From the NCBI RefSeq assembly GCF_000420025.1, contig NZ_ATUD01000001.1, positions 558,001-622,000 on the forward strand: a DNA stretch of 64,000 nucleotides. Reading direction: 5' to 3'. This stretch comes from Patulibacter americanus DSM 16676 (GTDB taxonomy: Bacteria; Actinomycetota; Thermoleophilia; Solirubrobacterales; Solirubrobacteraceae). Below the pieces are notes generated by a model that did no database searches, was not told the origin of the DNA, and saw only the letters and a program-made list of their open reading frames with translations. Below are positions 25,218 to 31,516 of this stretch, piece after piece. A program made the translations under genes and the position numbers. Position 1 is the stretch's first letter; each line of letters begins with the position of its first letter.

Positions 25218-26396
25218 CTACGCGCTCTCGAGCACCTCGAAGGCCATGCCGGAGTCCTGCAGGCGCTTCAGGAGCGCGTCGCCCATCGCCTGGGCGGTCG
25301 TCACCTGGCCCGCCGTCTCCGGCAGGTCGTCCAGGGCGAGGCACAGGCCGGACTCGGCGAGCATCCGTGCCGTCTCGTCGTAGCCCGGGTCGCCGCCGCG
25401 GACCTCGGTGACCACGCGCTCCCCGCCGCCCTCGCCGACGAACCGCACCTTGAACCAGCTCTTCAGGCGGCGCGCCTCGGAGGGCCCGTCGCCCGCGCCC
25501 TTGGTCTTCAGGAGCAGGTCGCGCGTCGGCTTGAGCTGCGCCAGGGCGAACAGCGTCCCCACGCCGAGGGGGAGCGTGACGACCGTCTGCGCCTTCTTCG
25601 CGAAGACGTAGTGGCCGTAGGAGAAGTCGGGGCCGTAGCGCTCCAGGGCGCGGGCGGAGCGCTTCACGATCTGGGGGTCCACGGTCGGCAGCGGGATCGC
25701 GTAGCCGCCCATCGCGGACACGCGCCGGATGCCGGCCTTGACGGACCGCACCTTCCGCCCCTCGAGCCGCGGCTCCTTCGCCCGGCGGCGCTTGCCCTCG
25801 GCCGCCGTCTGCCGCGCGCGGCCGAACGCGTTGACGGCGGAGTGGAACGTGCCGCCGGAGAACTCGGCGTTGGCGCGCACGAAGCCCTCGACCTTCAGCG
25901 GCACCCCCTCCGGGAGCTGCTGCACGGTGAAGTACGCGCCGAGGTCGTGGGGGATCGAGTCGAACCCGCAGCAGTGCACCAGGCGCGCACCCGTCTCCGT
26001 CGCGCGTTCGTGGTGCAGGTTCCACATCCGGTCGACGAACTCCGGCTCGCCCGTCAGGTCGCAGTAGTCCGTCCCCGCCTCGGCGCACGCGGCGACGAGC
26101 GGCTCGCCGTGCAGCGCGTACGGGCCGACGGTCGTGACGACGACGCGCGCCGACTCCGCGACGCGCTTCAGCGACGCCGGATCGGTCATGTCGGCCTGGA
26201 GCAGCTCGAGCTGTCCGGCGTCGTCCGCGAGCCCTTGGAGCCGCTCGCGCAGCGCCTCGAGCTTCTGCGGGTTGCGGCCCGCGAGCGCCCACCGCAGGTC
26301 GCTCGGCGCGTGCTTGGCCAGGTACTCCGCGGTCAGCCCCCCGGTGAAGCCGGTGCCGCCGAAGAGGACGAGGTCGTAGGGACGAGACGCTTCCAT
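25218..26396 (-). CDS. Saccharopine dehydrogenase-like / trans-acting enoyl reductase family protein
   Basis: A 392-residue NAD(P)-binding protein. It opens with a Rossmann motif LVLFGGTGFTGGLTAEYLA (about 9-27), the WALAGRNPQKLEAL second strand, and the VVTTVGPYALHGEPLV and AGTDYCDLTGE segments typical of the actinobacterial saccharopine-dehydrogenase-like group that includes the trans-acting enoyl reductase of mycobacterial lipid synthesis. The middle has CCGFDSIPHDLGAY. It is thus a probable lipid or polyketide oxidoreductase, not a lysine pathway enzyme. ATG 26396 is used because the in-frame codons upstream lie in the divergent gene. A near-perfect palindrome 17 bases upstream suggests TetR-type control. 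Confidence 0.82.
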   Translation of the reverse strand: MEASRPYDLVLFGGTGFTGGLTAEYLAKHAPSDLRWALAGRNPQKLEALRERLQGLADDAGQLELLQADMTDPASLKRVAESARVVVTTVGPYALHGEPLVAACAEAGTDYCDLTGEPEFVDRMWNLHHERATETGARLVHCCGFDSIPHDLGAYFTVQQLPEGVPLKVEGFVRANAEFSGGTFHSAVNAFGRARQTAAEGKRRRAKEPRLEGRKVRSVKAGIRRVSAMGGYAIPLPTVDPQIVKRSARALERYGPDFSYGHYVFAKKAQTVVTLPLGVGTLFALAQLKPTRDLLLKTKGAGDGPSEARRLKSWFKVRFVGEGGGERVVTEVRGGDPGYDETARMLAESGLCLALDDLPETAGQVTTAQAMGDALLKRLQDSGMAFEVLESA

Positions 26397-26413
26397 CGGC
26401 GCAGTCTCGCACC

Positions 26414-26435
26414 CGACTGGCCGACCGGCCAGTCG
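26414..26435 (+). promoter_or_regulatory. TetR-type palindrome upstream of the saccharopine dehydrogenase-like gene
   Basis: The arms CGACTGGCCG (26414-26423) and CGGCCAGTCG (26426-26435) are perfect 10-bp inverted copies around AC. The site begins 17 bases before the ATG at 26396 and 76 bases before the divergent gene at 26512. No TetR gene is adjacent, so the regulator is encoded elsewhere. Confidence 0.6.
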
Positions 26436-26511
26436 AGAGTGGAGGAGACCGCGGCGGGCAGTGGCCAGATGAATTGATGTGGCGAACAGGCTGGGCTGCG
26501 ACCATTCATCC

Positions 26512-27078
26512 ATGAGCGACGACGACGACCGGCCCAAGAGCTTCGAAGAGACGCTGCGCAACATCGCGGCCGAGGTCACGAAGTCCGCGGAGCGCATCTC
26601 GCAGAGCGACCTCTCCGACCTCGAGCGCGTGGCGCGCGAGAACGGGATCGACCCTGCCCGTGCCCGCGTGATGGCGGACCTCGCCGGCGGCTGGCTGAAG
26701 AAGCAGCTCGACGGCAACCAGGGCTTCCCCACGGCGCGGCCCGGCAGCCCCGCGTCCTCGGCCCCCACTCCGAAGGCCCCCGATACCCCGGCCGACATCG
26801 CCGAGACGCCCCTGGCGCCCGGCGTCCCGTCGCCGGTCGACATCCCCACGGCCGCCCAGGGCCGCGCCCTCGCGGCGCTGGACTCCGGCCGCTGGACGGT
26901 CGAGCCGGGCACCGTCACGCTCGCGACGCAGACGGGCAAGGGTCCCCAGCCCGACAACGCGCAGGCCCTCGGCCTGGCGCTGCACGTGCGCGACTGGGTC
27001 GACCAGGACGGCGACCTGACCGCGGCCGGCGTGCACGCGCTCGATCGCTGGCTCGACCTCTCCTCGACGGACGAGTAG
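26512..27078 (+). CDS. Hypothetical acidic protein
   Basis: A 188-residue soluble protein not recognised as any family. The first 70 residues are helical and charged (MSDDDDRPKSFEETLRNIA, then LARENGIDPARARVMADLAGGWL-like text around 50-65), a Pro/Ala-rich linker spans about 75-115, and a C-terminal part of about 65 residues (GRALAALDSGRWTVEPG to HALDRWLDLSS) looks like a small folded domain. ATG 26512 is preferred to a GTG at 26479. It is divergent from the saccharopine-dehydrogenase-like gene and ends at a pair of strong hairpins. Confidence 0.6.
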   Translation: MSDDDDRPKSFEETLRNIAAEVTKSAERISQSDLSDLERVARENGIDPARARVMADLAGGWLKKQLDGNQGFPTARPGSPASSAPTPKAPDTPADIAETPLAPGVPSPVDIPTAAQGRALAALDSGRWTVEPGTVTLATQTGKGPQPDNAQALGLALHVRDWVDQDGDLTAAGVHALDRWLDLSSTDE

Positions 27079-27095
27079 GGGAAGGGGCGCGGGCC

Positions 27096-27118
27096 CCGGC
27101 CCGTGCTTCTCGGGCCGG
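27096..27118. terminator. Hairpin terminator 1 of a duplicated pair
   Basis: CCGGCCCG and CGGGCCGG (27096-27103, 27111-27118) form an 8-bp stem with a 7-base loop TGCTTCT, 18 bases after the stop of the hypothetical gene. The surrounding sequence from about 27083 recurs at about 27157. Confidence 0.65.
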
Positions 27119-27165
27119 ACCGCGCAGGACTGCGGCGCGGCCCGGTCCACCCGCAAAGGGGCGCG

Positions 27166-27196
27166 GGCCCCGGCCCGTGCTTCGCGGGCCGGGGCC
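27166..27196. terminator. Hairpin terminator 2 of a duplicated pair
   Basis: GGCCCCGGCCCG (27166-27177) pairs with CGGGCCGGGGCC (27185-27196), a perfect 12-bp stem with loop TGCTTCG. It lies between two converging genes and should act in both directions. Confidence 0.75.
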
Positions 27197-27203
27197 TAGT
27201 CCC

Positions 27204-28196
27204 TCAGGCGCCGCGGGCCGGGCCGTCGGCCGACGGCTCGAGCTCGCCGACCTCGCGGTAGGACAGGTACTGGATCTCGGCCTGGCCGTCCGTGAACAGG
27301 TCGACGATCGCGAAGCCCGCGGGCGTGTCGCGGTAGCCCGGGTCCTTCGTGTCCCACCAGTTGCCGCTGACCGCGCCGCCGTTGGCGAACCGCACCGTGT
27401 TGTAGGTGATGTCGTCGCGCACGTGGTTGTGGCCGCTGAGCGCCAGCCGCACGTTGGGGTGGCGCAGCAGCAGGTCGTTGATCTCGGGCAGATCCGAGTG
27501 CACGCCCCAGCCGCCCGGGACGACGAAGTCGTCGCCCTTGCGCAGCGACGAGTCCGTGAACGGCAGGGCCGTCTGGATCGGGATGTGCGACGCCAGGACC
27601 ACCGGCGTGCGGGCCGGCGTGCTCTGCAGCTCCTGCGTGAGCCACGCGGTCTGCTCGTCGCCGAGGCGGCCGACGTAGCTCGTGCCCGTCGTGAGCGTGA
27701 TCGAGTCGAGCACGATGAGCTTCCAGCGGCCGAGCTGGCGCGCGTAGTACGTCTGCTCCAGGCCGAGCTCCTTCTTCGCCCAGGCCTTGCCCTGCAACGG
27801 GTCGCCCGCAGAGCCCGGACCGGTCCAGCAGTCGTGGTTGCCGATCACGTGCGCGACGGGCACGCGCACGCCACGGTAGACCTCCTGGTGGGCGGCCCAC
27901 TGCGCGGCGACGGACTCGCGGCCGGCGGCCAGCGCGTCGAAGATCGTGTCGCCGCCCTGCAGGACGATGTCGGGCCGGTACCGCAGGCCCAGGCCGAGCG
28001 CACGGCGCGACTCGGTGATCGACCGGGGGCGCTCGGGCGTGATGTGCGCGTCGGTGAAGTGCAGGATGCGCACGCGACCGAACGGGCTGTGCCGGGGCAG
28101 CGTGGCACCGGCGGGCGTGGCGGCGACGGCGGCGCCGGCCGTGGCGACTCCGGCGCCGGCGAGCAGCCGGCGACGCGTCGAGGAGACGGGGGACAA
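27204..28196 (-). CDS. Secreted calcineurin-like metallophosphoesterase with Tat signal
   Basis: A 330-residue enzyme. The N-terminus STRRRLLAGAG followed by an Ala-rich core is a twin-arginine signal. The phosphoesterase core shows the metal ligands in order: HFTDAHI (D-x-H), GGDTIFD, IGNHDCW, LASHIPI and LSGHNH. The start is a TTG at 28196, set by a GGAGG ribosome site 8 bases upstream; no ATG or GTG fits. It probably acts outside the membrane on phosphomonoesters or diesters. It faces the hypothetical gene across a double hairpin. Confidence 0.88.
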   Translation of the reverse strand: MSPVSSTRRRLLAGAGVATAGAAVAATPAGATLPRHSPFGRVRILHFTDAHITPERPRSITESRRALGLGLRYRPDIVLQGGDTIFDALAAGRESVAAQWAAHQEVYRGVRVPVAHVIGNHDCWTGPGSAGDPLQGKAWAKKELGLEQTYYARQLGRWKLIVLDSITLTTGTSYVGRLGDEQTAWLTQELQSTPARTPVVLASHIPIQTALPFTDSSLRKGDDFVVPGGWGVHSDLPEINDLLLRHPNVRLALSGHNHVRDDITYNTVRFANGGAVSGNWWDTKDPGYRDTPAGFAIVDLFTDGQAEIQYLSYREVGELEPSADGPARGA

Positions 28197-28344
28197 GGGG
28201 GGACCTCCGGTATGGAAGCCGCGCGGGGTGCGCGGCCTGACGGACCGGCAGCACGCTAGGCGCGGCGGCCCCCCTCGGTGTTGCCAGCCGGTGACCGCGG
28301 CGGCGCGGCCGGGCGTACCCCTGCGGGCCCGGGCGCCGCGACGG

Positions 28345-28491
28345 CTACAGGATCAACGTGGCCAGGAGGTAGAGGCCACCCGTGATGACGCCCCCGAGGG
28401 CAAAGCCCACGAGGTACCCCGCCACGCTGACCACCGCCTTCTCCCTGACGGTCAGGTCGTCGGCGGTGCCGTCGTCCTCCGGGGGGAGCAC
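28345..28491 (-). CDS. 48-residue single-pass membrane peptide
   Basis: A small frame starting with GTG at 28489-28491, 13 bases after the stop of the nitroreductase gene on the same strand. The protein has an acidic N-terminal half (PPEDDGTADDLTVREK) and one transmembrane segment (VSVAGYLVGFALGGVITGG followed by LYLLATLIL), so it is laid out as a type I or II mini-protein. No homologue is known to me. Coding is supported by the strong hydrophobic/charged layout and tight spacing; alternative explanation is chance. Confidence 0.45.
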   Translation of the reverse strand: MLPPEDDGTADDLTVREKAVVSVAGYLVGFALGGVITGGLYLLATLIL

Positions 28492-28504
28492 GGCCCCGGG
28501 TTCC

Positions 28505-28924
28505 CTAGTCCGACGAGTCCGCGAAGTTGCCGTCGAGGATGATCACGGGGATCTCGCGGTCAGCCTTCGCCTGATACTCGTCGTACTGGGGCCAGGTCGC
28601 GACGAGCTCCTTCCAGAGGCCCGGCTTCTCGGCCGCGTCCGCCGCGCGCGCGTGCGCCTCGAACTCCTGGTCCTTCACCTGCACCATGACCTCGGGGTGG
28701 TCCAGGATGTTCAGGTACCAGTTCGGCGGGTCGCCGCCGCCGTTGGACGCCACGACCGCGAACGCCTGCTCGCCCACCCGCCGGTAGATGAGCGGCGTGG
28801 AACGCAACTCGCCGCTCTTGCGTCCCGTCGTCGTGAGGATGAGGACGGTCGTCCCCTCCCAGTCGTGGCCCTCCTCGCCCCCGGTCTCCCGGTAGCGCTT
28901 GACGTGTTCCTGACCGAAGAGCAT
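28505..28924 (-). CDS. Deazaflavin (F420)-dependent nitroreductase family protein
   Basis: A 139-residue Ddn-like protein, a small split-barrel that binds deazaflavin cofactor F420. The landmarks are the EGTTVLILTTTGRKSGELRST strand-loop (in two parts: residues 22-31 and 32-42), PLIYRRVGEQAFAVVASNGG and PPNWYLNILDHPEV. The family reduces nitroimidazoles, quinones or unsaturated ketones with F420H2. ATG 28924 fits the usual MLFGQEHVKRYRETGG-type start; the frame upstream is Arg/Pro rich. A 48-residue membrane peptide follows closely. Confidence 0.88.
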   Translation of the reverse strand: MLFGQEHVKRYRETGGEEGHDWEGTTVLILTTTGRKSGELRSTPLIYRRVGEQAFAVVASNGGGDPPNWYLNILDHPEVMVQVKDQEFEAHARAADAAEKPGLWKELVATWPQYDEYQAKADREIPVIILDGNFADSSD

Positions 28925-29063
28925 GTCTCGACGGTACCCGGGTGAGCGCGGCGCGTCACGAGGACGGGCGGATGCGCGGGGCCTCGCCGTGAACGCGTCG
29001 CCACCGCCCGCGCGGCCGCCCGTCGTTTCAGGAGAGCGCGTCACCACGCGGAGCGGCGTCGGT

Positions 29064-29528
29064 TCAGCGGGCGTCGGGGGCGGTGACGCCGAAGGTCCAG
29101 GTCACGCCGAAGCGGTCGGTGAGCATCCCGAAGCCGGGCGACCACGCCGACGGCGCCAGCGCCTCGATGACGGTGGCGCCCGCGGAGAGCGCCTCCCAGG
29201 GGCCCGTGACCTCGTCGAGGGTCTCGCCGGTGACGGACACGAAGAACGGTCGGTCGGTGATGGTCATGCCGTTCTCGCGGCGGGTCGAGCCCGTCGTGGC
29301 GCCCTCCGGGATGTCCTGGCCGGGGATGTCGTAGGCCATGACGCGGAAGCCGTCGGCCGACTGGACCTGACCGAAGACGACCTTGTCGGCGCCCGGGAGC
29401 TCCTGGGGCATGCCGAAGTCGCCGTAGGTGTTGACGTGCACCTGGCCGCCGAAGACCTCGGCGTAGAAGGTGAGCGCCTCCCGGGCGGTGCCGCGGAAGT
29501 TGAGGTGCGTGGTGGTCGTGACGGGCAT
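29064..29528 (-). CDS. VOC family (PhnB-like glyoxalase superfamily) protein
   Basis: A 154-residue protein with two betaalphabetabetabeta repeats. The PhnB-like layout is THLNFRGTAREALTFYAEVFGG near the start (about residues 7-28, shown in part), the FGMPQELPGADKVVFGQV middle, and LTDRFGVTWTFGV near the end. These proteins are related to 3-demethylubiquinone methyltransferase-like and glyoxalase enzymes, but the metal-binding residues are usually lost, so the activity is not predicted. An 11-bp-arm perfect palindrome 66 bases upstream contains the same motif as the promoter of the WYL regulator upstream, which probably controls it. Confidence 0.85.
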   Translation of the reverse strand: MPVTTTTHLNFRGTAREALTFYAEVFGGQVHVNTYGDFGMPQELPGADKVVFGQVQSADGFRVMAYDIPGQDIPEGATTGSTRRENGMTITDRPFFVSVTGETLDEVTGPWEALSAGATVIEALAPSAWSPGFGMLTDRFGVTWTFGVTAPDAR

Positions 29529-29593
29529 GTTCGGTCCTTGTTCTCGAGGGGGCGATCGACGCCGGGGCGGCGTGTTCCATCAGTCTGACGGCC

Positions 29594-29618
29594 GTAGAGG
29601 CCAGGTTCTGGCCTCTAC
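29594..29618 (+). promoter_or_regulatory. Perfect palindrome upstream of the VOC gene
   Basis: GTAGAGGCCAG (29594-29604) and CTGGCCTCTAC (29608-29618) are perfect 11-bp arms around GTT, 66 bases upstream of the VOC start. The motif CTGRCCTCTAC recurs at 30701-30711 upstream of the WYL regulator. Confidence 0.7.
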
Positions 29619-29687
29619 TCCGCCCGGTCCCGGCCGCCGTCCGCAGCCCGGCCGGACCCGGCCCAAGCCCAGCCGGGCGCCCCCCTC

Positions 29688-30668
29688 CTAGGACGCACCC
29701 GCCGCTCGTTCGCAGCGCGCAGCCAAGGCGCGGAACGCGTCCGCCAGCTCCGGCGGCCCGATGACCTCGACCTCGGCGTCGAACCCGGTGATCCGGCTCG
29801 CGAGCGCGACCCACGACCACGCGCCGAGCGTCAGGCGGCAGTGGTCGTCGTCGATCGGGGCGAGCTCCGCGTCGCCGACGAACGGCTCGAGGGCCGCAGC
29901 GGCCCGGTGCACCACGACCTCACCACGGCACGGCCACTCGCCGGAGCCGTCCGTCGAGCCGCGGAAGCGGCTCGAGACGTAGGCCGCCAGATCGCCGCCC
30001 GGGACCGCGCGGGGCGTGAACCGCGGTCCCGGGTTCGAACGCGGCGCGATGCGGTCCACGCGGAAGGTCCGCCAGTCGTCACGGTCGAGGTCGAACGCGA
30101 CGAGGTACCACCGCCTGCCCCACGTGACGAGGTGATGCGGCTCGACCCGCCGAGGTGGGTCCTGCGAGCCCCCGGTGTCGCCGGCCCCGTACGAGAACCG
30201 CAGCACCTGCTCGGCCCGGATCGCCTCGCCGACGGCCAGCAACGTGGCGGTGCTGACCTGCGGCCCCGGCCGCGCACCCACCGGCTCGATGACCCGGACA
30301 CGGATCGCGTCGACCCGCCGACGCAGCCGCGACGGCATGACCTGCCGAACCGTCCCCAAGGCCCGCAGCGCGGCCTCTTCGACGCCGGTGCCGGCCGTCG
30401 CGGCGCTCTGCAGCGCGACGGCGACGGCGATCGCCTGATCGTCGTCGAACAACAGGGGCGGCAGCTCGCTGCCGGCGCCCAGCCGGTACCCGCCGTCGGG
30501 CCCCTTCGCCGCCGCGATCGGGTAGCCGAGCTCCCGCAACCGGTCGACGTCCCGACGGACCGTCCGCGGGCTCACCTCCAACCGGTCGGCGAGCACCGCG
30601 CCGGGCCAGTCCCGCCGGGACTGCAGCAACGAGAGCAGCGAGAGCAGCCTGGCTGAGGTCGACGCCAT
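29688..30668 (-). CDS. YafY-type (HTH + WYL domain) transcriptional regulator
   Basis: A 326-residue regulator. The N-terminal DeoR/HTH_11 domain reads RLLSLLSLLQSRRDWPGAVL and ADRLEVSPRTVRRDVDRL (about 7-45), followed by GYPIAAAKGPDGGYRL. The WYL domain starts near residue 150 (RFSYGAGD, then EPHHLVTWGRRWYLVAFDLDR with the R-WYL-like core) and a C-terminal beta domain follows. Such proteins sense ligands or nucleic-acid-like molecules. A CTGACCTCTAC motif 32 bases upstream of its start matches the palindrome at the VOC gene, arguing for autoregulation plus control of that gene. Confidence 0.9.
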   Translation of the reverse strand: MASTSARLLSLLSLLQSRRDWPGAVLADRLEVSPRTVRRDVDRLRELGYPIAAAKGPDGGYRLGAGSELPPLLFDDDQAIAVAVALQSAATAGTGVEEAALRALGTVRQVMPSRLRRRVDAIRVRVIEPVGARPGPQVSTATLLAVGEAIRAEQVLRFSYGAGDTGGSQDPPRRVEPHHLVTWGRRWYLVAFDLDRDDWRTFRVDRIAPRSNPGPRFTPRAVPGGDLAAYVSSRFRGSTDGSGEWPCRGEVVVHRAAAALEPFVGDAELAPIDDDHCRLTLGAWSWVALASRITGFDAEVEVIGPPELADAFRALAARCERAAGAS

Positions 30669-30685
30669 CCGGGGAGCATGGCGCG

Positions 30686-30711
30686 AGAGGCGGACAAGAT
30701 CTGACCTCTAC
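30686..30711 (+). promoter_or_regulatory. Candidate auto-operator of the WYL regulator
   Basis: AGAGG at 30686-30690 and CCTCT at 30705-30709 face each other across 14 bases; the right half CTGACCTCTAC (30701-30711) differs at one position from the right arm of the perfect palindrome at 29594-29618. It sits 18-43 bases upstream of the regulator's ATG. Confidence 0.5.
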
Positions 30712-30757
30712 GGGCGTGATGCCGCTCCTGCGGCCGCCCCGGCCACGCCACCTCGCC

Positions 30758-31243
30758 TCAGCCCGCCGCGGCCGCCTGCAGCTCCGCGATGTCGAGCTTG
30801 CGCATGCCCAGCATGGCCTGCATCGCCCGCTGCGCCCGCGCCGGGTCGGGGTCGCCCAGGATCCCGCCCATGCCGTTGGGGACGACCTGCCACGAGACGC
30901 CGAAGCGGTCCTTGAGCCAGCCGCACTGCCCCTCGGAGCCGCCGTCCGTGAGGGCGTCCCAGTAGTGGTCGACCTCGTCCTGGTCCCGGCAGCCGATGAC
31001 GAACGACGTCGCCTCCGTGAACGCGAAGTCGGGCCCGCCGTTCAGCGCGCTGAAGCGCGTGTCGCCGAGCTCGAAGCCGACCACCATCGCCAGACCCTCC
31101 GGCTGCGGGCTGCCGGGTCCGTAGCGCTGGACGTGCGTGATCCGCGACCCCGGGAAGACGGAGACGTAGAACTCCGCGGCCTCCTCGGCCTGCGTGTCGA
31201 ACCAGAGGCTCGTGGTGATCATGGGGGCGGTGACGTCGGGCAT
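30758..31243 (-). CDS. VOC family (PF06983-like, 3-demethylubiquinone-methyltransferase domain) protein
   Basis: A 161-residue glyoxalase-superfamily protein of the PhnB/3-dmu-9_3-mt type. It opens PMITTSLWFDTQAEEAAEFY, contains SVFPGSRITHVQRYGPGSP, the FSALNGGPDFAFTEATSF strand, and the CGWLKDRFGVSWQVVP loop, and ends in a helical tail with the MQAMLGMRKLDI motif seen in this subfamily. No catalytic function is established for these. A GAGGA ribosome site 6 bases before the ATG at 31243 sets the start. It is divergent from PEP carboxylase across 273 bases in which I see no further gene. Confidence 0.88.
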   Translation of the reverse strand: MPDVTAPMITTSLWFDTQAEEAAEFYVSVFPGSRITHVQRYGPGSPQPEGLAMVVGFELGDTRFSALNGGPDFAFTEATSFVIGCRDQDEVDHYWDALTDGGSEGQCGWLKDRFGVSWQVVPNGMGGILGDPDPARAQRAMQAMLGMRKLDIAELQAAAAG

Positions 31244-31516
31244 GCGGGGTCCTCGTTCGGGGCGGGGTCGTGCTGGTGTCCGAGGGAAGGACCGCGGCCG
31301 GGCACGAAACTCATCGCCCGGGAGCGCGGTACCGGCGGGGAGCGTGGTCGCTTCCCGGTCGATGCCCACCGCTGTGGCCCGGGCGATCACGATCAAGGAC
31401 CACCGGTTCCGATCACGTTCGCGCATACTGGGTCGTCCCGGCGAACCCTCGTCCGTCGGGTCCGCTCCACCCGTCCAACCGCCCCGGGACGCCGCCCAGT
31501 GACAATCGACGTAGCC

